IMG/VR virus record: IMGVR_UViG_3300044843_000244
Coordinates: 1 to 22,727 of that record
DNA length: 22,727 bases
Direction: 5' to 3' (one strand)
Source of the DNA: a virus
In this document: positions 12,477 through 20,480 of the stretch, piece by piece
How the letters are laid out: every line of letters starts with the position of its first letter
How positions within the stretch are numbered: position 1 is the stretch's first letter
Program-made: the position numbers and the translations under genes
The notes under the pieces: model-generated
The model's database searches: none
What the model saw: only the letters and a program-made list of their open reading frames with translations
Told to the model about the DNA's origin: nothing

Positions 12477-14875
12477 ATATTACTCCTCAATACATTAGCT
12501 CTGCGTAATGCTGCTGGAATACTTGCCGCTGATGTCTCCGCTACTGGATTATTTATAGTTACATTATAAATGGCGTTATTACCTTGTCCTAAAATACCCG
12601 ATAATGCGTTATTTGGTATTACTGTTCCATTTGATTTTGGTATAATTAACTCAGGTCCTAATTCGCCAACTATATAAGGATTGCCTGCTTTTACAGGTCC
12701 TCCCTCTGCTTTACCAGGTATGAATTTTGTAAAATTACCTAAGAAACTACCTATACCGCTAAAAATCTTACTTGGTAAATTCTTTATAAAATTAAATATA
12801 TTTACTATAATTGTCTGTAATGTTTTAAACCCATTTATAACAAAATTAATAGCCGTACTTGCTCCGTTTTTAATTTTATCCCAAACGCCCGTAATAATAG
12901 ATACTGCTGCTGTAAATCCTGATGAAATTATATTACCAATATTTCTAGCTATATTTGAAATAAAATCTACCGCTGCTTTAAATCCGCTTTTAATTTTATC
13001 CCAATTCTTTATAATAATCGCTACTGCTGCCCCAATAGGTCCGCCTAAAATGGTAAGTATCTTATCCCAATTTTGTTTAATAAAATCTATCGTTGCTTTA
13101 AATGCTGTTTTTATTCCTTCCCAAACCGATATAAATAAATTTAATACTGTTTCTAAAATTAGTTGTAATCCTGCTATTAAACCCTGACCTAATAATACCC
13201 ATCCTTCTACTACCATTTTAAATCCTTCTACTAATCCGTCAAATAATAATTTAGCTCCTGCTACTATTCCTTCCCATAGTGCTTCAAAAAACGCCTTTAT
13301 TTCGTCCCAATATTTTACAATTAAAACTACTGCTGCTACGGCTGCTAATGCTATTAGCGTCCAAGGATTAAATAATAATGTTAAATTTAATAATTTTACT
13401 ACCCCTATTATTGATTGAATACCTGTAATTACTTTTCCAAAAATAATTAATGTAGGTCCTAAAATTGCTAATACTCCTGCTATTCCTACTATTAATTTTT
13501 GAGTATCTGGGTCTAAATTTCTAAATGCTTCTGTAAATCTTTTTATAACTGGCTCTGCAGTTGTAAATGCGTCGTTGATTGCTGGTATTAATACATTTGC
13601 TATCGGCTCTAATGCTAGCTTAGCACTATTTTTTAATTGTAATATCTTTACATCAAAATCTGCGGTCTCTGCCGCTAATCCATTAATTGTTTCGTCTGTA
13701 GCTAAAACGGTATTTGTAAATTCCTCTAAATTAAATGTACCATCTTTAATTTGTTTAACTACCTGTGCAAATCCTCGAGCTCCAAATATATCCTTTGCTA
13801 ATGCGTTCGCTGCTGCCTCATCGCCAGCGTTTATTAAATTAGTAATCTCTCCAATAACTGACTTAAATAAATCTTGGGCTGATGTTGCTACTCCGCCTGT
13901 ACTATCTGCTATTATTTTATTACTTGCATCTATCTGGCTTGTTGCTGATAAAATTTCGTCTCTTAATTTTTGCACTGCGTTTTGTGCTGCTAATACATCT
14001 GACGGTTTAGCTTTAGGATTAGCTCTTATTTCATCTAATTTTAATTCCGCTACTTGTAAATCTAAATTTTTTTCTCTTAATGTTTCTTGTGCTTTTGCTA
14101 AATCTGAATATGCTTTTTCTGCATCTTTATTTCCTTTTACTGACGCTATAATTGTCCTATTTAATGCTGCTAATACTGCTCCTGAATTTGCTCCATTCTT
14201 TTCTAATTGTCCTACAAATGCTGCCGCTTCTAATGCACTAAATCCTAGTTGCTGGAATTGTGCTACGCTTCCCTGTACTTGTGAAATTAACTGATTAAAT
14301 CCAACTCCTGTTTTTTGTGATACTACAAATAATTTATCTAATGTTTCTGTCTGCTTTTCGCCTTCAATACCAAACGCATTAAAAAATTGTGTAACTGTTT
14401 CTATATCTGCGGTCTCGCCTGTAATTTGCTTTATATTTAATAGCTGGGTAGTTAATGCTTCTAATGGTTTCCCTGTTAATCCTAATCTAGTATTTAATGT
14501 AGATATTGTACTTCCTACATCCTCAAATGATTGAGCCGTACTACTTGCAACCGTCCTAAAACTATCTTGTAATCCTTCTAATGTTTTACCTGTTGCTCCA
14601 GTTGTAACTCTAATGCTATCAAATGCATCGTCTATTTCTAATCCTACCGCTACCGCTGCTCCGCCTACTGCTAAAATAGGGGCTGTAATGCTTTTAGATA
14701 ATGTTTTACCTGTTTTGTTAAAACCTTCGCTAAGCTTCTCACCTAATGTCTTACCAGCTTTATCGCCTGCGTCGCCTGCTGCTTTATCTACTTCGAACCC
14801 TAATTTATTTGCAAAATCGCTAACTAATTTAGGACCGATTAGGACATTTAAAAAACCTGCCTCAATTCCCGCCAC
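12473..14875 (-). CDS. Tape measure protein
   Basis: An 800-aa tail length-determining protein, started by GTG at 14875. The TP901-like core at about residues 60-230 has the expected T-V-A-S-S-T-A-Q-S-F-E-D-V and A-L-E-A-A-A-F-V-G-Q-L-E-K-N-G motifs. A coiled coil (about 250-320), two hydrophobic segments (about 462-480 and 505-522), and a run of tryptophan-led helical units (W-D/E-x-I, about 523-690) follow. The end contains the G-G-P-V-x-A-G-x-P-Y-I-V-G-E-x-G-P-E-L-I-I-P sequence common near tape measure C-termini. At the roughly 1.5 angstrom per residue rule a tail of about 120 nm is expected. It overlaps the frameshifted chaperone by 14 nt at its start and the Dit-like gene by ATGA. Confidence 0.93.
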   Translation of the reverse strand: MAGIEAGFLNVLIGPKLVSDFANKLGFEVDKAAGDAGDKAGKTLGEKLSEGFNKTGKTLSKSITAPILAVGGAAVAVGLEIDDAFDSIRVTTGATGKTLEGLQDSFRTVASSTAQSFEDVGSTISTLNTRLGLTGKPLEALTTQLLNIKQITGETADIETVTQFFNAFGIEGEKQTETLDKLFVVSQKTGVGFNQLISQVQGSVAQFQQLGFSALEAAAFVGQLEKNGANSGAVLAALNRTIIASVKGNKDAEKAYSDLAKAQETLREKNLDLQVAELKLDEIRANPKAKPSDVLAAQNAVQKLRDEILSATSQIDASNKIIADSTGGVATSAQDLFKSVIGEITNLINAGDEAAANALAKDIFGARGFAQVVKQIKDGTFNLEEFTNTVLATDETINGLAAETADFDVKILQLKNSAKLALEPIANVLIPAINDAFTTAEPVIKRFTEAFRNLDPDTQKLIVGIAGVLAILGPTLIIFGKVITGIQSIIGVVKLLNLTLLFNPWTLIALAAVAAVVLIVKYWDEIKAFFEALWEGIVAGAKLLFDGLVEGFKMVVEGWVLLGQGLIAGLQLILETVLNLFISVWEGIKTAFKATIDFIKQNWDKILTILGGPIGAAVAIIIKNWDKIKSGFKAAVDFISNIARNIGNIISSGFTAAVSIITGVWDKIKNGASTAINFVINGFKTLQTIIVNIFNFIKNLPSKIFSGIGSFLGNFTKFIPGKAEGGPVKAGNPYIVGELGPELIIPKSNGTVIPNNALSGILGQGNNAIYNVTINNPVAETSAASIPAALRRANVLRSNI

Positions 14876-15568
14876 TATTATCTCCCTTAGCTAGTTTTTT
14901 TATACTTAAACCTTCTTTAATTAACTCATTTAAATTTGTGCCTCGTTTAGCTCGTTTATCAGCCTTTTCCCAAGGTCTTGGGATTTTTATCGGTTTAGGT
15001 TTTTTTGAATTTGGCTTACTATGTACTTGTAAATATGACCTTAAAATAGCGTCTAATATTTCTATTGTCGTTGCCTGTAATTCTGCGTTAGTATCCCATG
15101 CCGTCTGATTTGAACGCCATAAAGCAGCTTCTGGCGGTAGCCATTTTATTAGGTTAAAAATCTTTCTAACCCCTAGAAAATTATCGCTCCATAAATCCTC
15201 TGCGATATCTCTATTATAAAATCTCCGCCAGTCCGCCTCGAGTGCCCCGTAATGTTCATTAACGAGTAACCCGAGGCTTTTTAGTTTCCCTGCTCTACTC
15301 CATAAATTTTGGCGATATTCTCTATTAGAATTTGCATATCTCCTACGCTAACTCCTAATTTCTGAAACTCGTCCCACTGTTCGCCTAGTAATGATTTTAT
15401 CGCTAAAATAATTTCTTTGCTATCTTGGGTAGTTGCGGCTTCTACTATGCTCCAAGGTAATTCTACTGGTAATTTAAATTCTTTACCTTCTAATTTAATT
15501 ACTGGTATTTCTTTCTTGGCTTCTGCTCTAGCTTCTCGGGCTGCATCTAAATCTATGATGCGTTTCAT
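14862..15568 (-). CDS. Tail assembly chaperone fusion made by -1 frameshift (gpGT-like)
   Basis: The 95-codon chaperone frame (15281-15568) ends in CAG GGA AAC TAA. The heptamer G-GGA-AAC at 15284-15290 is a textbook -1 slip site directly before the stop. In the -1 frame, reading goes on from CTA at 15284 for 140 more codons without a stop, ending in TGA at 14862-14864 after the tape measure GTG. The fusion is thus 235 aa. The extension is tryptophan- and charge-rich (A-D-W-R-R-F-Y, D-L-W-S-D-N-F-L-G-V-R-K, I-K-W-L-P-P-E-A-A-L-W-R) with a basic lysine-rich end, as in the T parts of gpG-T chaperones that load tape measure. It explains the 400-nt space that otherwise seems empty. Confidence 0.9.
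15235..15290 (-). promoter_or_regulatory. Frameshift signal: GGGAAAC plus downstream stem
   Basis: Slip site GGGAAAC (15284-15290), then a 6-nt spacer (15278-15283) and a GC-rich 6-bp stem: GCCTCG (15272-15277) with CGAGGC (15235-15240), enclosing 31 nt. The loop can form a second, bulged hairpin (CGTTAAT with ATTACG, GAAC loop). The 6-nt spacing is ideal for stimulating -1 slippage. Confidence 0.8.
15281..15568 (-). CDS. Tail assembly chaperone, short form (gpG-like)
   Basis: The 95-aa normal-frame product, normally made in excess over the frameshifted form. It opens with M-K-R-I-I-D-L-D-A-A-R-E-A-R-A-E, followed by I-K-L-E-G-K-E-F-K-L-P-V-E-L-P-W and a helical C-terminal half (I-L-A-I-K-S-L-L-G-E-Q-W-D-E-F). 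This pattern (a conserved 'F-x-L-P-x-x-x-P' strand, then helices) is common to chaperones that coat tape measure before tail tube assembly. It lies 2 nt after the major tail protein gene, its usual place. It stops with TAA at 15281-15283, directly after the slip site. Confidence 0.88.
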   Translation of the reverse strand: MKRIIDLDAAREARAEAKKEIPVIKLEGKEFKLPVELPWSIVEAATTQDSKEIILAIKSLLGEQWDEFQKLGVSVGDMQILIENIAKIYGVEQGN

Positions 15569-15570
15569 TA

Positions 15571-16134
15571 TTATGCCCCAGCGTCAAATGCGTCGTCGTC
15601 TGTAAATAGATACCATGCGTCTGTATTTTCAGAACCTAAAATAGATAGCGTAATCGGTAAATCTGCTGCTGCATTTCTAACTATCTGTGTCTCTACGCTT
15701 TCTACTACTACGCATCTGCGAACGATTAAACGATAATTTTTGCTTCCGTCGTTCCATTCGATAACTGCTGCGAACTCTGATAAACCGTCGTTATTAGCTG
15801 GCGGATAAAAAATATAGTTACCGCCCGTCTCATCGAACGAACCGCCTCCTAATGCCAAACTAAATGTATCTGCGTTCCACTGACGACATACAAAAGATAA
15901 ATCCGCTGTGCGTCCAGTTACTACTCTGCGAATAGGTAGTAAACTTTGAAATGCGTTTATATCCTCTACGGATACTCCAAAAGATGCTGTAATACCATCC
16001 TCTGAAATATATCCTAAATCTTTAAATGCTGCGTTTAATGCTTCTGTTGGTGTATTAGGCTCTGCCGTTCCTACAGGACCGATAAATACCTTACCACCGC
16101 TTCCTACTACTACTTCTCCTGCGTCTATTGCCAT
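15571..16134 (-). CDS. Major tail protein
   Basis: A 187-aa tail tube subunit. It starts M-A-I-D-A-G-E-V-V-V-G-S-G-G-K-V-F-I-G-P, a strand-rich opening seen in siphovirus tube proteins, and continues with D-L-G-Y-I-S-E-D-G-I-T-A-S-F and conserved beta strands through L-P-I-T-L-S-I-L-G. An ATG 14 codons further up (16176) is in frame but overlaps the tail terminator gene, and only the 16134 start has a strong AAAGGAG site 7-8 nt upstream, so 16134 is chosen. Position right after the terminator and before the chaperone pair is canonical. Its GC content (about 40% in the line I counted) is above that of neighbouring minor genes, as in the capsid gene. Confidence 0.85.
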   Translation of the reverse strand: MAIDAGEVVVGSGGKVFIGPVGTAEPNTPTEALNAAFKDLGYISEDGITASFGVSVEDINAFQSLLPIRRVVTGRTADLSFVCRQWNADTFSLALGGGSFDETGGNYIFYPPANNDGLSEFAAVIEWNDGSKNYRLIVRRCVVVESVETQIVRNAAADLPITLSILGSENTDAWYLFTDDDAFDAGA

Positions 16135-16153
16135 ATGGTTTTCTCCTTTTGTA

Positions 16154-16558
16154 TTATGGGTGTATATGAATAACAAATCCGAGCAGATATCTTGCTTTAT
16201 TTGTTACTGGGTCTGGCGACCAGCTAAGCCCTGTCTCTTGCCTAACTGATGTTATTACTCCTTCTGTTACCTGTGTGCCGTCTTGTAATGATGTCAAGGT
16301 TACTGCACAGGCATTTATTAAATCAAACGCTTCCTCTTTATTATCTGCCCATGCCTCTATATTTATACGCGGTGCTTGTAACCAACCTGTAACCGCTGGC
16401 GTTCCTCCGCTTAATGTAATTCTAACTCTTGGTAAATTTGCTTCTGGCGGTAACTCAGTAGATACTGCATCTGCTCCCGCTATATCAATTACTAACGAGC
16501 TCTCAGATAAAATTCTTACTATGCTTTGCTCTATATCTGGGATTGAACCAAAACTCAT
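16154..16558 (-). CDS. Tail terminator protein
   Basis: A 134-aa protein placed between a neck protein and the major tail protein, where the tail terminator belongs. It starts with a helix (I-E-Q-S-I-V-R-I-L-S-E-S-S-L-V), then has L-P-R-V-R-I-T-L-S-G-G-T, I-N-I-E-A-W-A-D-N-K-E-E-A-F-D-L-I and a final strand G-F-V-I-H-I. This helix/strand order matches small terminators (DUF3168-like), which cap the tail tube and join it to the head. The call is from order and fold pattern. Confidence 0.65.
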   Translation of the reverse strand: MSFGSIPDIEQSIVRILSESSLVIDIAGADAVSTELPPEANLPRVRITLSGGTPAVTGWLQAPRINIEAWADNKEEAFDLINACAVTLTSLQDGTQVTEGVITSVRQETGLSWSPDPVTNKARYLLGFVIHIHP

Positions 16559-16559
16559 A

Positions 16560-17153
16560 TTAATTACCTCTCTTAGCTCTAATTTCTTTCATTTTAGCTT
16601 TTCCTACTGCCTGTTTTGCTTTTAATTCTGCTATATTTTGTTCGTGAGTTTTTGAATATAAAGGCTCCCAATCTCCTTCATTTTTATTTGCTACTTCCTC
16701 TGTTGCTTTAGATAAAATAAATCTAGGACCTTTTGCTATGCTACCATACTCTACCCAAACTGCTTTAAAATCCTCATTTATAACATAACCTAATGACCCG
16801 TTATATTCACTTCCATCTATATCGCCTTTTATTCTGGTTTCTTTTCCGTCCTCACCTTTAATAACTGGTCTATCTATAAATCTACTTGTAGTACCTCGTC
16901 TTTTACGATTTCTCCTACTCTGATAATCCTTAGTAAATATTTTTCTTACATTAGCTGATGAGTCCGTACCTGACTTAAATAAATCTGCATAATAACCTTC
17001 GTCGTATGCTTCGCTTCTTGCTTTGCTTGTTGCTACGCCCTCGACTTCTTTTGCTAATGCCTCTAAATAACTTTTTAATTGACTTGATTTACTTATAGCA
17101 GCCCAAACTACATCAAAATCAAACTCTACGAATTCAAAACCTTCTTTACTCAT
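16560..17153 (-). CDS. Neck protein (HK97 gp10-like)
   Basis: A 197-aa basic protein in the slot of HK97 gp10-like neck components, between head closure and tail terminator. The N-terminus has A-I-S-K-S-S-Q-L-K-S-Y-L-E-A-L-A-K-E-V-E and the C-terminal half shows V-W-V-E-Y-G-S-I-A-K-G-P-R-F-I-L-S-K-A, which resembles the 'V-E-x-G-T...P-x-x-F-L' ending of that family. It is longer than the usual 130-150 aa and has an arginine/lysine-rich central insert (S-R-R-N-R-K-R-R-G-T-T-S-R-F) and a lysine-rich tail. It overlaps the head closure gene by ATGA. Confidence 0.65.
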   Translation of the reverse strand: MSKEGFEFVEFDFDVVWAAISKSSQLKSYLEALAKEVEGVATSKARSEAYDEGYYADLFKSGTDSSANVRKIFTKDYQSRRNRKRRGTTSRFIDRPVIKGEDGKETRIKGDIDGSEYNGSLGYVINEDFKAVWVEYGSIAKGPRFILSKATEEVANKNEGDWEPLYSKTHEQNIAELKAKQAVGKAKMKEIRAKRGN

Positions 17154-17479
17154 GGATTAACCTTTTTTAAATCTAATTCGTAATGATGATTATTATTAGC
17201 TTTCTGTCTTAATAATGGATATGCTACTACTTCCCAAATCTCGCTATCATATTCTATTAAATCTGCTGGCTCTATATCTGAATATCTTGTAAATCCACGA
17301 GCTCTCTTAATCGTACTATTAGCGTCTGCTTCTACTTCTGTTCCTGTCTGTTCGTCAAATCTAAACGCTATATCTGTTGCTAAATTAGTATATACTTTTT
17401 CTATATTTCCATATCGGTCTGTACTACCTGATAATCTTTTTATTGTAACTAATTTATTTAATAATGCATCAAAACTCAT
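17150..17479 (-). CDS. Head closure protein (SPP1 gp16-like)
   Basis: A 109-aa protein whose strands match small head closure proteins: V-T-I-K-R-L-S-G-S-T-D-R-Y-G-N-I, F-R-F-D-E-Q-T-G, G-F-T-R-Y-S-D-I-E-P-A-D-L-I-E-Y-D-S-E-I-W-E-V-V and H-H-Y-E-L-D-L. Such proteins stop DNA leak after packaging and bind the adaptor. Both ends overlap the neighbours by ATGA, fitting an operon of connector genes. Confidence 0.72.
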   Translation of the reverse strand: MSFDALLNKLVTIKRLSGSTDRYGNIEKVYTNLATDIAFRFDEQTGTEVEADANSTIKRARGFTRYSDIEPADLIEYDSEIWEVVAYPLLRQKANNNHHYELDLKKVNP

Positions 17480-18009
17480 ACTATAACCTTATATGCGTCT
17501 AATGCCGCCTGTTCATTTGCTCTCAATACTGGGGCTGGGTCTGCGTATGTTACTGAATACGACCCTATCGTTTCTTGTTTAATACCACTACTTCCGTCTG
17601 TAATTCTTGCCGATAATGATAAAACTACTCCTAATATAGCGTCTGGTATAACTTCGTATCCATGATTATATATTACTTCAATAATATTAGGGTTATTAGG
17701 AAATATACCCCCGTCTGTTCGTTTTACCCATCCTTTTTTGCTATATTTATATTTATCGTTAGTTAATAACTCTCCGTCTATTTCTAATAAATCTATTCCA
17801 TTAACAGGTGCCGCAGGTAACAATATCGTATTAGTTCCATTTCCGTCTAAAAAAATATTATCGTTTAATATTCTTGTAATCGAGTGACCGCAATAACTTC
17901 TAACGATATCGCTAGCTATATCTATTGCTAATTCAGGCGTGGTTGGGTCGTCAAATGTCCTACCTAAATAAGCTTCTAAATCTGCTACTGTTGCTAATGA
18001 ATTAGGCAT
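17476..18009 (-). CDS. Head-tail connector (adaptor, gp6-like)
   Basis: A 177-aa adaptor that binds under the portal. It begins L-A-T-V-A-D-L-E-A-Y-L-G-R-T-F-D-D, typical of HK97 gp6/SPP1 gp15-like proteins, with helix A-S-D-I-V-R-S-Y-C-G-H-S-I and a C-terminal helix A-N-E-Q-A-A-L-D-A-Y. It is followed by the head closure gene and overlaps the 65-aa gene by 8 nt. Length and order fit the family. Confidence 0.78.
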   Translation of the reverse strand: MPNSLATVADLEAYLGRTFDDPTTPELAIDIASDIVRSYCGHSITRILNDNIFLDGNGTNTILLPAAPVNGIDLLEIDGELLTNDKYKYSKKGWVKRTDGGIFPNNPNIIEVIYNHGYEVIPDAILGVVLSLSARITDGSSGIKQETIGSYSVTYADPAPVLRANEQAALDAYKVIV

Positions 18010-18199
18010 CTGCGTCTAAAACCTTATCCTCTGCCTCCGCTTTTTCCTCTGCTTTGGCTTTTGGTTTCATCGCTTTATTCTTTTCTGGTTTAGCTTCTAC
18101 TGCTAATTTTTTGTATTCTTTCCATCCGTTAGCTTTTGCTACTTCCTCATCTATTCTTATTAGCTCGCCGTTTTCTAACTCTACTATTATAATTGCCAT
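18002..18199 (-). CDS. Small Lys/Glu-rich protein after capsid gene (65 aa)
   Basis: A 65-aa protein with a beta start (M-A-I-I-I-V-E-L-E-N-G-E-L-I-R-I-D-E) and a low-complexity Lys-Ala-Glu tail. AAGGAG lies 5-6 nt before ATG 18199. It is the first gene after the strong terminator. Small proteins of this kind are common between capsid and connector genes in actinophages, but the role is unknown; a capsid accessory is possible. Confidence 0.6.
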   Translation of the reverse strand: MAIIIVELENGELIRIDEEVAKANGWKEYKKLAVEAKPEKNKAMKPKAKAEEKAEAEDKVLDADA

Positions 18200-18225
18200 T
18201 TTATCTCCTTTTTGTTTTTTTATAA

Positions 18226-18261
18226 AAATGTCCCGACAGGGCTAACCTTATCGGGACATTT
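18226..18261 (-). terminator. Intrinsic terminator after the major capsid gene
   Basis: AAATGTCCCGA (18226-18236) pairs with TCGGGACATTT (18251-18261) over 11 perfect bp with a 14-nt loop. On the minus strand the stem is followed by TTTTTATA. It begins 10 nt after the capsid stop and precedes the next gene, so it probably reduces read-through from the highly expressed capsid gene to the connector genes. Confidence 0.88.
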
Positions 18262-18271
18262 CCGTTTTCTA

Positions 18272-19465
18272 CTAAGCAGTCAAATCAACTGTGCAAAACG
18301 CTTCTGGGTGTAAAACACCGAACGCTGCACGAGCATTTGCTACTAGGGCTACTAGTCCCTTAATCGCGTAATCGCTATGCTGTGGATAAACCGCAACTGT
18401 TAGCGGGCTACGCTCCCAAATGATTGCCTTACGGAAATCACCTACGATTGCGTTTCCTACTGGTACTGCTTGGCTTACTACTCTTGGCAACCCCCAAATT
18501 GTTGGTGTGCTTTGTGTAGCAGGTCCGCCGAATAGATAATCGGTATTATCTCCGCTAAGCAGGTCAATACGCTCATTATCCTCTGGGTGTAACAAAACCG
18601 CTGTGGCTCTGCTATTTCCTACTGTCTGAACCTTACGAATTGCTTTACGGATTGAGGTTACCAAATCTGTATCCCATGCCTGTGCCTGAACATAACCAGT
18701 ATTAAAAATACCTGTCCAGTTTTCGCCTTGTCCGTTACCATTTACTAACTGGTCTTCAATCTCTTCCTGAATACCATAGGTTAGAAATGTATTCGCTAGG
18801 GTTTCTAGCTGTTGAGCGTCTGATAATGCTCTTACTGACGCTGGTAAGAAATGGCGGATATCTTTTACTGCTGCACTATCCTTAACAAAAGTTAATGTAG
18901 ATTCGTCAGCTGCTATTCCTTCTGCCTTTGGTACTGCTGCATTTACTGATTGACCGCCTGTAATTCTCATAGCACGAGCGAACTCTACTAAATCGCTTGT
19001 GGTTGAACCTACGGTAACCAAATTAATTGCTGTAATGTCACGACCAAATGCCTGAGCGGCTGGACGGTACATATCGTTTTGTACCATTGCTCCAGCACTT
19101 GTATCGCTACCGCCTAATAGTGTTGCCTTCAAACCTGATACGGCTACTGTTGGGCTATTTGGTAATGATTTAATATCTGGTGTTCCATTTCTATTTGCTG
19201 AGTCAATCCATGTTTTAAAAGATGGGTCTGCAAATAGTTTCTCGCCTGTGGTTCGAGCCTTTGCGGTCTCTGTAACTACTGGCTTTACTTCTGCTAGCTC
19301 GTTGCCTAATTCATCAACTGCTTTGCGTAATTCTGCATCTGCCTTTACTGCTTTTGCTCCTGCAATTGCGGTCTCTACGGTTGCTCTTTCCTCGTCTGTT
19401 AGTGTGCGTCCTTCCGCTGCGGCAGTCTCGGCTAATGCCTTTGCTTGCTTGATTAAGTCTTTCAT
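18272..19465 (-). CDS. Major capsid protein (HK97 fold)
   Basis: A 397-aa capsid subunit. A helical, charged N-terminal scaffold-like delta region (about residues 1-90: M-K-D-L-I-K-Q-A-K-A-L-A-E-T-A-A, A-E-L-R-K-A-V-D-E-L) is followed by the HK97 core: a D-L-V-E-F-A-R strand, the Q-E-E-I-E-D-Q-L-V-N-G-N-G segment, V-L-L-H-P-E-D-N-E-R-I and the C-terminal strands. An upstream in-frame ATG at 19513 overlaps the protease gene; 19465 is chosen because AAGGAG lies 7 nt before it. Protease-capsid order agrees with cleavage of the delta region. GC in the lines I counted is 43-50%, against about 22-32% in tail gene lines, consistent with selection on a highly translated gene. A strong terminator follows. 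Confidence 0.92.
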   Translation of the reverse strand: MKDLIKQAKALAETAAAEGRTLTDEERATVETAIAGAKAVKADAELRKAVDELGNELAEVKPVVTETAKARTTGEKLFADPSFKTWIDSANRNGTPDIKSLPNSPTVAVSGLKATLLGGSDTSAGAMVQNDMYRPAAQAFGRDITAINLVTVGSTTSDLVEFARAMRITGGQSVNAAVPKAEGIAADESTLTFVKDSAAVKDIRHFLPASVRALSDAQQLETLANTFLTYGIQEEIEDQLVNGNGQGENWTGIFNTGYVQAQAWDTDLVTSIRKAIRKVQTVGNSRATAVLLHPEDNERIDLLSGDNTDYLFGGPATQSTPTIWGLPRVVSQAVPVGNAIVGDFRKAIIWERSPLTVAVYPQHSDYAIKGLVALVANARAAFGVLHPEAFCTVDLTA

Positions 19466-19487
19466 ATTTCTCCTTTTTGAAATGGGT

Positions 19488-20480
19488 TTAGTTGTTTTCT
19501 GTATCGAGCTCATTTAGCTCTAACAAATTTAATGCTACTTGCGGGTCTAAACTCCGTTCCTCGTCCTTGACCATTTCAGGTTCCTCGAACTTGACAGGCT
19601 CTGCCGCTTCTACTTCTAACGAATTTAGGACACCTTCGAGTAAATTTTTAGCCTCTTTGATTGAGCCTTCATTCTTTCTTGATAATGTGCGTCCTGCTTT
19701 TATGTTTTCAATATCTAAAGTTTTCTTTTTGCTTTTTTGTTCAGTTACTTCTAATTCTGAAAATCTAAATCCTCTAAAATTTTCCGTTGCTGTATAATCA
19801 TCATCGTTTTCTATATATACTCTTACCATAGCTAACGGGTCGTCTGCTGTTGCTTCTAAGCTTAATGGGTCGTTTTCTACTCCAAAAGTACCCTCAGTCA
19901 TAATATATTCTACTCTACCATAACCTGTACTCCATTCTACCCATGACCCTTCCTGCAATTCTCCAGGTTCGGCTTTAATTTTATTCTTTGCTATTGTTTT
20001 TGCTGCTATTAATTGAGTTGCTGGATTAGCTCCTTTTAATGTAGGACCTGCTTCTAATATATGCAATTCGTATAATTCGTTTATCCCGTCGTCGCCTTTT
20101 TTCTCGGTAATTGTATCGTATGCGAAACTAAACTCATTTACTACTTTTTCTGCTAATAGCGTCCTAACTGTCTGAGCTCTAGGAGTATCGAAAAATGCAC
20201 CTCTAATCATTAATCCTTGCTCTGTTTCTACTGCTGATAGTGTTTTACCTATAAAAGATTCCGCATTTCCCCAATCGTGTGACCAAACAATAGGTAAATT
20301 TTTACCTTTGGCTGTATAATTTGCTAAACTTTTTGCGAACGCTCCAGGCATAACTCTATCTCCTACTAAATCTGTATTATTAAATACTGATACGAGAGCC
20401 GTAAATTCGCCATGTGGTGCGTCTGTAGTGGCTTTTATTTTTACTTCTATTGCCTCTAATGGAAATGATTTTACCTGCAT
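19488..20480 (-). CDS. Alternative internal start of the prohead protease
   Basis: The ATG at 20480 is in the same open frame as the full protein and has GGAGG 8 nt upstream, a stronger ribosome-binding site than either far-upstream start. A product of 330 aa would begin M-Q-V-K-S-F-P-L-E-A-I-E and hold the complete S78 protease and Tudor-like domain, close to an ordinary protease gene. It would let the phage make protease alone and with the N-terminal domains attached. This is an inference from sequence; no separate stop is present. Confidence 0.5.
   Translation of the reverse strand: MQVKSFPLEAIEVKIKATTDAPHGEFTALVSVFNNTDLVGDRVMPGAFAKSLANYTAKGKNLPIVWSHDWGNAESFIGKTLSAVETEQGLMIRGAFFDTPRAQTVRTLLAEKVVNEFSFAYDTITEKKGDDGINELYELHILEAGPTLKGANPATQLIAAKTIAKNKIKAEPGELQEGSWVEWSTGYGRVEYIMTEGTFGVENDPLSLEATADDPLAMVRVYIENDDDYTATENFRGFRFSELEVTEQKSKKKTLDIENIKAGRTLSRKNEGSIKEAKNLLEGVLNSLEVEAAEPVKFEEPEMVKDEERSLDPQVALNLLELNELDTENN

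Noticed and set aside
13575-14294. 239-aa plus-strand frame opposite the tape measure
   Set aside because: It is an antisense shadow of an unmistakable tape measure gene and has the Ser/Ala/Asn-rich composition expected from reading codon-biased DNA backwards.
16135-16176. Longer major tail protein start at 16176
   Set aside because: It overlaps the tail terminator gene, and AAAGGAG is correctly spaced for the ATG at 16134.
19466-19513. Longer major capsid start at 19513
   Set aside because: It overlaps the protease gene and lacks a good ribosome-binding site. AAGGAG precedes the ATG at 19465.
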